The notes: generated from the letters alone by a model not told the origin. 64,000 nt of DNA from Bryum argenteum (GCA_037043015.1 CM073330.1:3373263-3437262), one strand, 5' to 3'. Shown: positions 12,230-24,060, numbered from the stretch's first letter. A program made the numbers and translations.

Positions 12230-12600
12230 GAATCTGTCGCTCCGTCCGATTGGTGGAAGGATGATCGATCGGTCACCGACCGATCGAGGCGAGCAAATGG
12301 ATTCTAAATTTAGATATATTTTATTTTATTTTATTTTTTCCTTAAATTCCGGTCGGGCCGTCCGACCGGTCGACCGCCGACCGATCGGTCAACCGCCGAC
12401 CGATCCGTCGACCTCCATTTGACCGGTGGACTGCCGACCGATCCGTCGACCTCCATTTGACCGGTGGACCGCCGACCGATCGGTCGACCGTTATCAATCT
12501 GACGGTTGTGGATCTCCGAATCAAATCTCATGGTCACCACGACCTTCGGTCGCCTCGACCAGGGGCCGGTCGGAGCGAATTTTCTCGGTCGCTCTAAAGA
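12230..12600. repeat. GC-rich CCGACCGATCGGTCGAC array
   Basis: Many short palindromic CCGACCGATC/GGTCGGTC units, including two near-identical copies of a ~44-bp unit (CCGTCGACCTCCATTTGACC at about 12404 and 12441). Similar GGTCGG motifs occur near the opposite end of the hAT element (9545-9640). Such subterminal arrays are often transposase binding regions in non-autonomous elements; here that is inference. Confidence 0.7.
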
Positions 12601-12786
12601 AGATCAGATTTAAACGGCTTAGATGCGAGCTCCAAGAAGATCTAATGGTTGAAATTTTTACTGTTGTCGTAGTAATTCCATTTTACCCCCCCCCCCGGAC
12701 GGACGTCCGTACGGTCCTGGACGGACGGACGTCTGTCCGACCAAAAAAACTCAAAAGACGTCCATATTGACATCCCTGGTCGAAGG

Positions 12787-12881
12787 GAGAGAAGCCAGGG
12801 GAGCAGAAATTGTATCTTGACGCTATTCTTAGCAAACTCTCCCCTCTTGAGCAAGCGAGGTACCTACGGGCCAAGGCAGAG
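12787..12881 (+). CDS. split gene, rest of exon 2 after the hAT insertion
   Basis: Directly after the second GTCGAAGG, the frame used at 9453 continues without a stop (G-E-K-P-G-E-Q-K-L-Y-L-D-A-I-L-S-K) to a donor at 12882 (gcagag|gtatga). The exact continuity of frame across the removed element is strong evidence that 8584-9453 and 12787-12881 were one exon. Charged, helical sequence; no family recognised in this piece alone. Confidence 0.65.
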
Positions 12882-13007
12882 GTATGAAACTTCTTCATAA
12901 TTAATTTCTGTTCAGACTGGCAGTCCCGAAAAGACACAGGTTTTAATTTTAGAATCTTCTATTTTTTTGCAATTGTTAGATCTCACATACTATTCTGGTA
13001 ACTGCAG

Positions 13008-13948
13008 ATGTTGGAGGAAAAATTGGGTGGAACGGGGGGCGACCAAGGGCAGACTACGAGTCCTCAGAAGACTGAGAGGTCAAAGTTTAAGAGGTCGGAC
13101 AAAATGCCGAAAGAGGCATCACCGGCTCACCGCAGGAGCCTACGAAGAAGGAGTTGAGGCGGCAGAGGAAGGCAGCCGAAAAACAGGCCGAGATGGAGAG
13201 CATAGAAAAAGCTATGCGAGACTTGGAGAGGAAGAAGGCTCTACTCCAGGGAGAGGGTACCAAGAAATCGAAATCTCAAGTGCCGTCTCCTCGAGAGAGC
13301 AACAAGGGCGAGCCATCCAAGCGCGCAGTCCAGACAAGGGAGGCATCGAAGGGCCTGCAGGTAAGCCCAACCACAGTGGGGAGGAAAAATCAGTCCAATT
13401 CCATAGATTCCTCTGCACTTAGTTTGCCTAGCGAGAGCAATGTTATCACAGATTTGCATTCGGTAGGCGTCTGGGATACTGTGAAAGATGTTCCTCCATG
13501 CGAGGTAAATGCCAAGGGGCATCCGTTTGGGAGGTTTTGGAAGCACATGGAGAGTTATACCCATAACCGAGCCCCCTGGATTTTCCCCTGGGACATCCCT
13601 TGGCCATCGCAAGACAAGGCATTGAAAAGAGCATTTGCAAATAGGGTAATGTCATTGTATCTGGGCAAATATGACATTGACTATGTATTAGAAGATGTAG
13701 CAACAAATATTAGACAAAGGAGGATTCAAACAAGAAATCATATGAAGAAACATAACTCAAAGAAGTTCACTCCCATCGCTCATGGTCTTACCGTCAAGGC
13801 CTGGAATAATATTAGGGCCTCCATTTCTAACCAGTCATACCAGGAAAAGTCTAACAAATGCAAAAAAGCGGCCAATGCAAGGACAAAGCGAATGGGATAC
13901 ACTCACCGACTCGGTTCGCTGGGAGCGGCAGGTTTTATAAAGAAATTT
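13008..13948 (+). CDS. split gene, exon 3: Transposase_24-like domain
   Basis: An acceptor (actgcag) at 13007 opens the exon. The frame carried from exon 2 runs into a TGA near 13153, while the long frame (13154-13948) is offset by one base, so a small indel lies between about 13090 and 13150. The long frame starts with a charged coiled-coil-like stretch (LRRQRKAAEKQAEMESIEKA), then a conserved block with W-I-F-P-W-D-I-P-W-P and a closing segment YQEKSNKCKKAANARTKRMG. That segment resembles the K/N-rich end of the plant Ptta/En/Spm (Transposase_24) domain. It ends at a donor (ttt|gtaagt). Function in a host gene is unknown; it may itself derive from a transposon. Confidence 0.55.
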
Positions 13949-14580
13949 GTAAGTTCTCTATTTATTTTGCATTTACACATTCAATTCGATCACATCTGTA
14001 GTATATTGATAAAGTTGCAAGATATTATGCTCTCATGACGATGATAGGAAGTATAGTGTTTGCAGAAGGATGGGTACTGTATTAATACGATATCTTATGG
14101 TGTCAAATAAGCTGATAGGTGTGCATAGTGTATACTTCGTGCTATTCCACAGGTAGGCAGGCTTTTGTCGAATTGATATTGCCGCTATTCCTATTTGCAG
14201 AACTGTAGGCTGACATGTGATTGAATTGTATGGAGCTTATATCGCATGGCATCTGTAAATTGGATATTGCCCGCTCTTTGTGAATGCACAGGTCTCATAT
14301 CTCGAAGTGATATTGCCGCTATTCCTATCTGACGTGTGATTCACTTTTGTGGAGCTTATATAGCATGGCATGTGTACATTCAATATTGCCCTTGTTTGTA
14401 TATGCACAGGTCTCATTTCTCGAAGGGATAGTAACGATATTCCTATCTGCAGAAGTGTGGGCTGACATGTGATTGACTTTTATGGAGCTGATATAGCATG
14501 GCATGTGTAAATTCGATATTGCTGCTGTGTCTGTATGCACGGGTCTGGCCTGAAATGTGACATGTCTGTTTTATGTGTAG
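13949..14580 (+). repeat. intron carrying three ~120-bp tandem repeats
   Basis: The intron is bounded by gtaagt at 13949 and tgtgtag at 14580, joining K-K-F to E-D-K-F-K in phase. Between about 14160 and 14550 it holds three degenerate tandem copies of a unit of 117-135 bp. Landmarks of each unit are GATATTGCCGCTATTCCTAT, TGACATGTGATTG and TATAGCATGGCATGTGTA. Confidence 0.8.
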
Positions 14581-15015
14581 GAGGACAAGTTTAAGAGGGT
14601 GCCAACGGAGGACGAAGTTACCATAGCAAAACGAGAGGAACTTTGTCCACTGTTTGACATGACACGGAAGAGATACCCACAGAAGGCAGAAGATATGGAG
14701 AACGTTCTGGCAATTTACAATGGAGAAGCATCCAAACCGCGCCACAAGAAGCGTCAGAGTCGGAATTTCATTGACACAGACGAGGACAGTGCGAAGACTT
14801 CTTCTGATGACGAAGAGGAGGGGGACAGCGTGAAAGCGGCAAGTTCAGGAGGTTCCGGTACTACGAAGTCACGTAGCAGCGAAGAGGATGGAGAAAACAA
14901 AGGAGAAGATGCCGAAGTTCAGTTGAAGGGCTCCGGATCGGAGCAGGAGGAAGATACTCAGAGAGAGGAGCCACAGTCTTCATCGGATGATGTTAGTGCG
15001 GACGATCGTGACTAA
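14581..15015 (+). CDS. split gene, last exon: acidic C-terminus
   Basis: The exon runs in phase from the acceptor at 14580 to a TAA-type stop at 15013-15015 (TGACTAA context). It begins with a charged helix (DKFKRVPTEDEVTIAKREEL), then MTRKRYPQKAEDMENVLAIY, and ends in a long Ser/Asp/Glu-rich tail of about 80 residues. The first part continues the transposase-like domain; the tail is disordered. With exons at 7777, 8584, 12787 and 13008 this makes a protein of roughly 860 residues if the stop at 8008 and the frame offset in exon 3 are disregarded. Confidence 0.55.
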   Translation, partial: EDKFKRVPTEDEVTIAKREELCPLFDMTRKRYPQKAEDMENVLAIYNGEASKPRHKKRQSRNFIDTDEDSAKTSSDDEEEGDSVKAASSGGSGTTKSRSSEEDGENKGEDAEVQLKGSGSEQEEDTQREEPQSSSDDVSADDRD

Positions 15016-16603
15016 CTCTGGTAGATAACATTTATCAGATTCCATTCTCTAAAATTTTGTAAATGTTTTGAATATACTAAACTTACAGGCAGGTTCATAG
15101 ACATTGGCGGTAGTATGCGGTACTTGCAAGTTTTTCCAGTATTAATATCGTATCTCGCAGTGCTCACGCTGTATTACTTTTAAAACACTACTTGCTTGCA
15201 ATATGTGCAATGTGTGTGCTCGTTTTTAACTCTTTCGGTCGTATATCACAAGCACCGTAGGTATGCAAGGGATATAATAGAACTACTGGGTCACGCTAAT
15301 TGATACCGCATTTTGAACTCAGGACTGAAACAGACCTTTTCAATTGGCAATAGAATTCATTATTCCACATCCATTTCAGCGAATCATGTATCAGCACATC
15401 TCAAAATCTGAGCCCTTCTTGTACTACTCGCCGTGAAAGGCTGAAATTGACACCGTCGACATGGACCAATCGGCAACAAGTAAAACTAAAAAAAATTTTA
15501 TACCATCCCGGTAATTCTCCAACATCCACTTGGCCAAATTATCCGAAATTCAGAATTTACTTTAATTAATATTGATTACCTATGTAAAACTGTTTTTCAC
15601 CATGCCAGTAAGCACATATTGTGTTTACATTTAACCAGCCTTAGTTCATAATTACCATCTTCGAGGTAGTTGTAAATACTTTTAGTAGTATTGGCCATGA
15701 GTGGGCCACCCCCCCTTACGTGTAATCTGACTGCATGGGAACCCCGAACGCTTGGGAGCGAGCAGTTCCCACGACAGTTTCATGCCGTAACGGAATCTAC
15801 ACCCCGTCGACGCAAAATTTAAAACTACGTATACCTGCACTACCAGCTACGATTTTCGGGGACGGATTTTCTGTCACTCTAGTGTATTTAGCTACGATAC
15901 TGCCGTAGTTCACAGTGTTGAAACCTAGTAGTGTACACGTTGAAGCCTTGTTCATACCTGTCTACCACCTTGTCCTCGCGGACTCAGAGGGCAAGTAGGT
16001 ATGAAAAAGGCTACAACCCCATAGCCTTCCTCTTCCATCACATTACCCAGTTCGCAACTCCTTTTTGGAGCGCTTCGTTTTGAGTCTGCCCAACAAAACT
16101 TCCATGTAATGTCAAGCGTGTCTGTACAATCTGGTGTTGATCTTGACTGAAGTTCGCCATGTATTGAAACACATCTCAGTATATATGCTTTCAAGTACTC
16201 AGATACAACATACAACTGGGGATCGATCGATAGGTCAAGCATGGAGATGGCCAGCTCGAGGTGGGATCGGCTGATTGTTCGATCCGTTGTGTTCATGGTA
16301 AGTTGTGCTCCCATAGAAATTTTTTCTTAGCTGATCCTCATCTAAGCCATAGTATCCATATTTAGCTTTCGTCAAATTCTCGATATTGCATGACTTGACT
16401 TGCAGTGAGATGAGCTCACTTTTGCCACAAGGTCCTCAGTCTCTTCAGTTGAGTTGAGAAGCCAAGGGGAGGATGATAGGAGAGCTCAAAATTTGTCGAC
16501 TGAACATGCTTTTCTCAACCCTAGGGTACTGAGGTCTTAGTTGTAAATCATCTGTGATAATTTTTCCTCACCCGCTACCTCCCTTATTTAGAATTAATCC
16601 CAC
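15016..16603. other. intergenic; no supported gene
   Basis: Only short frames are found. A 120-codon minus-strand frame at 16314-15952 has no recognisable family and no clear splice or codon signal. Composition is unremarkable apart from a C-run at about 15710. Confidence 0.5.
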
Positions 16604-16770
16604 CATTTTTTGTAGTACTTAACAAACTTGGGGTTTTGTGCTTCTTTCATCTCATTTGAAATGATTATGAGTTGTTACAATCCAACAGCTCGCAGTGCAT
16701 GCTAGAAATATTTCAATAACTTTGATCATGTTATGTTGTTTCGACATTTGTTAAGTACTACAAAAAAATG
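16604..16770. repeat. short inverted-repeat element (possible MITE)
   Basis: A 23-base arm at 16604-16626 (TTTTGTAGTACTTAACAAA core) is matched in reverse complement at 16747-16770 (TTTGTTAAGTACTACAAAA core) across a 120-bp spacer. No target duplication could be assigned. It lies just upstream of the first F-box pseudogene. Confidence 0.55.
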
Positions 16771-16799
16771 CCAACGCAAATTACATGAAGTTACTCACG

Positions 16800-17446
16800 T
16801 CTTTGCAGATGATAAGGCCATCCCAAGCATCTGGTGCATGTGTCTTAAATTACCGGTCCCTTTGAAGAGCAAAGGCGGACCAGAAAAAGCGAAGAAACCA
16901 CGAAACCTCGACGAACTGCCACCTAAACTCAAGAAATGTGTTCTACATCACCTTTCATACGAGAAAATATGCCAGCTGAAGTAACTTTCATAAGTCTGGA
17001 AACGATTTATTGAGAGTGACGAGTTCCGTCATGGGTCGACGAAGACACCCAATTTGACCGCGTGCTATTTCTACATCAAGAATGGAGTCTAGCAATGGGC
17101 AGCCTTCGACCCTTCAAGCGGTAATCAAACGACGAAAGTTACCTCCTCTCATATATTTCTTCCTGCCAATTGCGACCCCTATCCAGACTTGTTCAAACAG
17201 TTTCTCATTTGTGCCAAGACTGGACTCGTGTGCATGAATTTCTCGAAGTCACTACACAAGGAGCGATTGATCGTCTTCAATCCCTTGACTCGACGCTGGA
17301 AGGAGCTTCCACAGCTGCTGCATCGAATGAACCTTGTTCTCATGCACATTATAGTGGACGAAGCCACACATTCATATCAGATACTTGTAGCAGGACGCTC
17401 AGCGGCAAGCGACGAGCAAATGTTGAGAATCTGGGATCTAGTATGA
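16800..17446 (+). pseudogene. F-box/kelch protein pseudogene, copy 1
   Basis: The sequence encodes, in pieces, an F-box (LDELPPKLKKCVLHHLSYEK at about 16908-16970) followed after an in-frame TAA (16981) by a kelch-type segment (LICAKTGLVCMNF, then RLIVFNPLTRRWKELPQLLH, then DEATHSYQILVAG). Stops and frame changes break it, and the 3' half is missing. F-box/kelch proteins are substrate receptors of SCF ubiquitin ligases. A second, inverted copy begins about 80 bp downstream, so the two copies converge. Confidence 0.85.
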
Positions 17447-17499
17447 ACGCCGAGACTTTGGGCTCTAGTATGAAGGCCGAGACATATCACTTGCCACCA

Positions 17500-18330
17500 C
17501 AACCACCTCGGCAAAGGAAGGTTGGTCCATTTCGTCTACCATGCTCGTTTCACCATGTTGAATCCCAGAATGCCCTTCACAACTTGATCGTCAAGCTCCA
17601 TGAAGCCGATGCAAAAAATGTTGCCATCTTGGAACACCCCAGCTTGATAATCATTCAATGCAAATGCTGGTCCTGGGAAATCACCCGCTCTTGTCCATCG
17701 CACTGTTTGAGAATAATAAACCTCCGTGATTCTCGACAGGTGCTCATCACTTGCAGCGGAGCTTCCTGCTACAAGTATCTGGTATGAATGTGTGGCTTCG
17801 TCCACTATAATGTGCATGAGAACTGGGTTACTTCGATGCAGCACCAGTGGAAACTCCTTCCAGAGTCGAGACAAAGGAATGAAGACGATCAACCGCTCCT
17901 CGTGTGGTGACTTCGATAAATTCATGCACACGAGTCCGTTCTTGGCAGAAACGAGAACCTGTTTGAAGAGTTTCGGATCCGGGTCACAATTGGCTGGCAG
18001 GAATGGCAAGTGTGGCATTCGTCTCCACTTGCAAGACTTGAGGCCTGCCCATTGCCAGATGAGCGAAGAAGTAGCACGCTGTCAACTTGGGTGTTGTCAT
18101 CGACCCATGACTGAACTCGTCACACTCGAAGTCTCGATGAATCGTTTCCAGTCTTTTGAGAGTGACTTCAGCTGGCAGATGTTCTCCCTCGTATCCAAGC
18201 TGATGAAGAATACATTTCTTGAGTTCAGGTGGCAATTCGTCGAGATTGCGTGGTTTCTTCGCTTTCTGTGGCCTCGATTTGGTCCTCATAGAGACCAGCA
18301 ATCCAAGACACATGCCACATGCTCGGGATG
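17500..18330 (-). pseudogene. F-box/kelch protein pseudogene, copy 2 (inverted)
   Basis: Two overlapping minus-strand frames (18313-17984 and 18018-17536) give an F-box (LDELPPELKKCILHQLGYEG) and a kelch region with RLIVFIPLSRLWKEFP, DEATHSYQILVAGSSAASDE and VRWTRAGDFPGPAFALNDYQ. A frame change at about 18000 separates the two. It is closely related to copy 1 but on the opposite strand, so the shared part (roughly 640 bp) forms an inverted repeat with a short loop. Confidence 0.85.
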
Positions 18331-19860
18331 GCCTATTAATCTGCTAACATGTAACTTCATTTAGGTCAGAATTGGCACATTTCATTTTGTTAAAATTTCC
18401 GACAATTTATCGAAGCTAGATATTTGAACTTTCAAGCATTGGAATGTAATAGCTCGTAAGCATTCGAAGTGAGGATGCAATAAGCATAGAAACGTCCAAG
18501 GACCTCAATTACAGAAAATGGTTCGATGAAGTACAGATTTTAGAGCAGCAAGTGAGCTGAACATGAGAACATACTAAACTTCATACAACCTGAACCCTCT
18601 TTACTCTAGAGTTGACAATCTAGTAAGAGAATACTGTCAGTCAATTGATAAGAGAATACTGTCAGTCAATTGATAGGAGAGCTTAGAGTTGCATCAAATT
18701 CTAAGCTCTCCTCTTTAACAATTGAGGCTTCTCAAATTCAATGTAATTACGACATTACGACACATTCAAGTGCAACCCATGTCACTACACATGACTATAT
18801 CAAAAGGGCACACTCATTATCGACAAAGTAATTGCTCCGAAAAGAACGAAAGAATTTTTAAGGGAGCACAACGTACAATGATGATATTGATACTTTTTAT
18901 ATTGAGTTTTGATAGTCCCCGCTCCACCACGCCTAGCAGGCAAAGCATGCTGAACTCCTACTCAATCGCTGCAGTATCGTTTTCTAATGCAATTCCAACC
19001 CGCACACTTTCTTCAAATTGCACTCCTGCACCGGCGAGATCGCGATCTGGCTTGCCTGCACCTGCGAGTGCGCACAAAATTCCAAACCCTCAACTCCAAG
19101 CCTGAAGATTGCGTGGAAGATAATTGCGTTCTGTCATATGGCCGTAAACTAGCTCGTCGTGTACTCTGTCGCTGACGGCGCTTGTGTAGTCCACGTAGTT
19201 CCAAGCTGTGCATCCTTACAGCATTTCGATGCTTCGAGCGGGCAGTAGAAAGTCTGTGCAACTGCCGGATCAGTCCCTAAACAACTAATCCACAGCGTAA
19301 GTTAGGGTCATCCACCCCAGAGCCAGCGAAAATTGCCTGCTGCTACAGTGCCGGGTGACCAAGCGCGAGTATGGCTGGTATCCCTTTCTGCCAAATTGAA
19401 ATCAACAAACCCCGAAACCTCGTCATCCTCCCCACGCTTATGACTGAGGTTTTGCAGACTGAGGAGGAGAGTGTGACGCTGTTGGGCAAAGGGCGCACCA
19501 GGCACCCTCTGCTTCAAGCAGTATTTGTAGTCCTCTTCTTGTGGAGGTCAGCATCTCCAGTCGGTAAGGGAGTTTCGAGGGAGGGAGCTCGAAAGGCGCG
19601 GAGGCTGGGAGCACAGGAGCGAGGGGCGGAACTTCGAGGGCTTCTCGCGGGAAGGCTGTGGGCTAGTCTCAAGCAGCAGCAGGTGCTACAACGGGGACGC
19701 GCATGCGCCTCGATTGCCCTCCACAGACATTCCTCCTGTCCTAGCTACAGTGCCTACCCTTGCAAGGAAAAACCAGTGTTCCGCAAGAATACAGTAGTGT
19801 GAACCGACCAGTACACTAGATTTGAGATATTCTTACCCATTACTGTACCTGTGGCATTTT
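18331..19860. other. intergenic; no supported gene
   Basis: No family is recognised in the frames of 60-143 codons found here (for example 19371-19802). A direct repeat of 24 bases or more containing AGAGAATACTGTCAGTCAAT occurs at about 18626-18673. The GC-rich part at 19550-19750 has no coding signal I trust. Confidence 0.45.
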
Positions 19861-19979
19861 TAGATTATGTATCGAATTTAGCAAAATTCTGATATTCTTG
19901 GTTGATTCCTCCCAAAATCCGGCGAAGCTTCATTATTTTAATGTAAAACTTTCGGTGCATCTTACACAGGTGTACAGAC

Positions 19980-21330
19980 TTCCAGAGTACAGACTTCTCC
20001 GAAAAGTCAATGTGGGGTCCGCGTCAATGCCTCGAAAAGTTGTCCGATTGTTCGTGGCAGCCACCAAGGGGATAGAGGCGTCCTCCTTCTCATCCAGAAT
20101 CTGTCCTCTTTCTTCAGTTCAGTTAGTTGTACCAAGATCATACTTTATGGATGGTTCTCATCCGCTTAGTAGCTGCTGCAAACTGTTGCGACTATCCCTA
20201 TTTAAGATGGAACTCACCTCCACGCTGAAGCATTCCGGGCGTGGCAGCCAGTCAGTCAGGTCAATCGATCAGTTGATCCGATCAATTGCACTTTCTCTGC
20301 CTTATTTTTAGCACATTTATGGCGTTTTTAGCTGCGGATGATGCATCAGGACCTGGGCAGACGAGCAAGTCCTAATGCTGTCCGAAAAATGTCTTGTTGC
20401 TTGTAAGTTCCTCATGTGGAAACTTCGAGAAGTTCATGCACACCGCACACGAGTCCACATGCTGCATCGACGTAACCCTGTACTTATGCACATGATAGTG
20501 ATGAAGCCACACATTCGTACCAGGTTCTTGTAAGTTTCTGAGTTCTGCCAAGAGCGGACTGTGTGCATGGACTGTGTGCATGAACTTCTCGAAGTCACCA
20601 CACGAGGAGCGGTTGATCGTCTTCGTTGCTGCATCGACGGAACCCTGTGCTCATGCACATGATAGTGGATGAAGCCACACATTCATACCAGATACTTGTA
20701 GCAGGAAGCTCCGCTGCAAGTGATGAGCACCTGTCGAGAATCACGGAGGTTTATTATTCTCAAACAGTGCGATGGACAAGAGCGGGTGATTTCCCAGGAC
20801 CAGCATTTGCATTGAATGATTATCAAGCTGGGGTGTTCCAAGATGGCAACATTTTTTGCATCGGCTTCATGGAGCTTTGACGATCAAGTTGTGAAGGGCA
20901 TTCTGGGATTCAACATGGCGAAACGAACATGGTCGACAAAGTGGACCAATCTTCCCTTGCCGAGCTCCCCCAACTCGTGGAAAACTATGGAGATCTGTAC
21001 CTGATTTCAGAGCGAGAATTTGGACGCATTATTATATTGAGCATTGGGTTGATAGAGTTGAATGGAATCATGACGAAAATAATGAATCTTTTGAGCTTAT
21101 CAATGTCATTAAGAAGAAAAAGGATGGCGGTCGGAGTCTCGAAGTGTATACGGAATTTGCATTGGTTCCATCCACAGAAAGGCAATTGTGCATTTTTAAC
21201 ACCGTTAATCAGTCTGGAGACATTTATGAGCTTGAGAATTGCGACAAGTGTGAGGCTTTACCGACCGAGATTCTTCATTCAGAGATGCAATCGGTGCATT
21301 ATCGTGTTACAATTCTCTAGTCATCCTCAG
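19980..21330 (+). pseudogene. F-box/kelch pseudogene, copy 3
   Basis: The 5' flank at 19980-20300 is shared with copies 4 and 6 (CAGAGTACAGACTTCT, then TGTCCGATTGTTCGTGGCAG). A fragmentary first half carries short duplicated pieces at 20400-20640. From 20626 a frame encodes DEATHSYQILVAGSSAASDE, VRWTRAGDFPGPAFALNDYQ and FCIGFMEL, broken by an in-frame TGA at 20878-20880, with the remainder in other frames to about 21300. No F-box is left. Clearly a decayed paralogue of the gene at 28230. Confidence 0.85.
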
Positions 21331-21539
21331 AGCTCAATGTGCACTGCACATTCTTTCTCCTACTCACAGATACTCTCTAAAAGCAACAAACAAACTCACA
21401 TAAACAAAGCAGGAATATCAGACTAAATACTCGAAATCGAAGGTACAGATGATAGACGAAAACCCTACGTAGCATTTGGATGGATGTCATCCACCAGTAT
21501 TCCGCAAGACTAGTGTGAACGGACCAGTACACTAGATTT

Positions 21540-23030
21540 TGAGATATTCTTACCCATTACCTCTGGCATTTTTAGATTATGTCTTAAATCTAGCAAGATT
21601 TCTGATATTCTTGGTTGATTTCTCCCAAAAACTAGCCGGCGAAGCTTCACTATTTTAATGTAGAACTTTCGGTGCATATTTAAAAAGGTGTACAGACTTC
21701 CAGAGTACGGACCTCCAGAGTACAGACTTCTTCAATAAGTCAATCTGAGGGCCGCGTCACCACCAAAGCAATAGGGGCCTCGTCCTTCTCCTCCAGAACC
21801 TGTCCTCTTTCCTGTACCAAGATCATACCTCATGGATGGTTCTTCAACTCATTCGCCTGGTAGATGCTGCAAACAGATGCTACAATTACTGAAAGATGGA
21901 ACTCACTTCCACGCCTAAGCGGTCGATCGATCAGTTGATCCGATCAATTGCACTTTCTCTGCTTCATTTTCATCACATTCATGGCGTGTTTAGCTCCAGA
22001 TGATGCATCAGGACCTGGGCAGACGCGCAAGTCCAAATGCTGTTCCGATGAAATGTCTTCTGATGAAAGCTTTGTTGCTTGGTGTTATTTATTACTGGGA
22101 GCTGAGTCATCTCGGTCCTCATACTAGTCTATTTTTTGGAATCCATATGCTCCTCCTCTCACGTTGTGGCACCACCGAAGCAAGTCGTTCTGACTGAGCA
22201 AATCGATCAGGACGATGGTTGCCCATCTAAAATCAAGGGAGTTCTTCTAGAGCACCTAGAGTACGAGCAAGTGTTTCATTTGAAACTGCCCTCGAGGGGC
22301 TGAAAATCTTTGATCGAAAAGATTACTCCAACTCTGTCACTGAAGAAGCTACCTTCGTTGACAGCGTGCTACTTCTTCATCCAGAGTAACGTCTGGCAGT
22401 GGGCAGGATTCGATCCTTCAAGCGGCAAATGGCGAAGGTTACCTCCTCTCACGTTCCTGCAGCCAATTATGATCCTGATCCAAACTTGTTCAAAGAGATT
22501 CTCATTTGTGCCAAGGACGGACTCGTGTGCATGAATCTCTGGAAGTCACCATGTGCACGACGAGCGGTTGATCGTCTTCAATCCGTTAACTCGAAGCTGA
22601 AAGGAGCTTCCACCGCTGCTGTATCGACGTAACCCTGTTCTTATCCACATTAGCTGATGAAGCCACAGAGTCGTACCAGGTACTCGTAAGTTTCTGATTT
22701 CTCCCAAGAGCGGACTCGTGTGCATGAATTTCTCGAAGTCACCACACGAGGAGCCGATGATCGTAATGAATCCTTCAACTCGATGCTGAAAGATGCTTCC
22801 AGTGCTGCTGCACCGAGGTAACCCTGTTTTTGTGCAGATGATAGTAGATGAAGCCCCACATTCGTACCACGAACTTGTAAGTTTTTGATTTGTGCAAAGA
22901 GCGGACTCCTGTGCATGAACTTCTCGAAGTCACCAGACGAGGAGCGGTTGATCGTCTTCAATCCGTTAACCGACGCTGAAAGGAGCTTCCACCGCAGCTG
23001 CAAGGACTTAAACCCTATTCTTATGCACAT
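21540..23030 (+). pseudogene. F-box/kelch pseudogene, copy 4, with amplified internal segment
   Basis: The leader shared with copies 3 and 6 is followed by an ATG at 21981 (MACLAPDDASGPGQTRKS). An F-box-like helix region lies at about 22230-22300 (IKGVLLEHLEYEQVFHLKLP), then LTACYFFIQSNVWQWAGFDP. After that the segment with LICAKDGLVCMNLWKSP is present about three times in tandem (from 22498, 22690 and 22874), each ~160-190 bp and each diverged. Several stops break the frame. It retains the F-box-containing segment that is missing from the open copy at 28230. Confidence 0.85.
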
Positions 23031-23152
23031 GTGTTTTCTTCTCATGTGTAAGCAGATGAAGTAAGTAACAATTTCATGTCCCTTTTTTCTTCTTTTTTGC
23101 TTGGCAAGACACTGAGCTAACATCATTTTTCTTTTTGGCATGTATGTTGCAG

Positions 23153-23285
23153 CCAGCTTATGTCGAAAAATTTCTTCAATTCGAAGCAATTCCAGGGGGT
23201 AAAGAGATTTGTACGGAGCGATCTGTTTGAGAATATCGTCATTGGCATGCTTTTAGTCAACTTGGTTGCTGTTATCGAGACTACG
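23153..23285 (+). pseudogene. isolated exon resembling two-pore channel TPC1
   Basis: The 133-bp stretch is bounded by an intact acceptor (atgttgcag) and donor (acg|gttagt). It encodes FVRSDLFENIVIGMLLVNLV followed by AVIETT, with an upstream FFNSKQF. This resembles the first transmembrane helix of the second domain of plant TPC1 vacuolar cation channels (LLVNL-x-AV-x-ETT). No further channel exons are seen before or after, and F-box pseudogene sequence lies on both sides. It is probably a captured or duplicated exon rather than a gene. Family call from a short match. Confidence 0.5.
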
Positions 23286-24060
23286 GTTAGTCAACAAACT
23301 CTCTCACTTGCTTATTCTCCAGTGTTAGAAAAGTCTAAACCCGAAACCCTAACGGACGATTATGTGTGGGGTATGCAGCTGGATAATCAAAACTCTGCAT
23401 CTCAACATCTGAGCTCAAAAACTGTCATGGAACCCGTGACAGGCAAGCGGGCAAGCGAGTCCGGAAGGAAGTCATGTACACAGACGTTTTGAGCGACTCT
23501 CAATGGATGAAAGCAATTGTGGATGGCGAGGACGTTTCCATTCACAAGTCCTACGATTCGTAAGATCTTTGCTGTGACCCATCCTAGCTGAGTCCTATGA
23601 TTCGTAAGATCTTAGAAATTCTCATAAATCGCCAGAGCTTGTTGACGGCATTCTGATGTAGCCGACTAATCTTACGTGAGCTGTGGATGAGCAGAGTGCC
23701 GCTGAACTTGTTTTGAAAGAGTCGTGGAGTTACTCTCGAAGCGCTCTGGGTCAGCTTTGCAAGGGCCCCGCTTGAAAACAATAGAGGAGGCGAGTGAGTT
23801 GTATGCAGACCAAAGAACACAATTTCGAAGCAAAGGCAGATGAAGCTTCTGCACTGAGGAGATTTCTGAGCTTCTGCACTGTCTCTGATCAGTCTTTAGT
23901 CGAGACGAGCTTGAGATTTTCAATTGGTAGGACAAACATAGTTGAAGTAGAACTAGTCAATTGATAGATATAGACACACGTAGTAGAATTAGTATTTAGG
24001 TAGAGAGAATGAGTTGCCTCAATGTGCTCTATTTTTATGAAATGAAAATTTGAATCTTTT
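23286..24060. other. no supported gene
   Basis: After the channel-like exon there are short frames only (for example one encoding VMYTDVLSDSQWMKAIVDGE at about 23473-23530), with no recognised family. A short direct repeat (CCTACGATTCGTAAGATCTT and CCTATGATTCGTAAGATCTT) is seen at 23550 and 23594. Confidence 0.4.

Noticed and set aside
15952..16314. 120-codon minus-strand frame
   Set aside because: No family, no conserved motif and no supporting splice or neighbour evidence.
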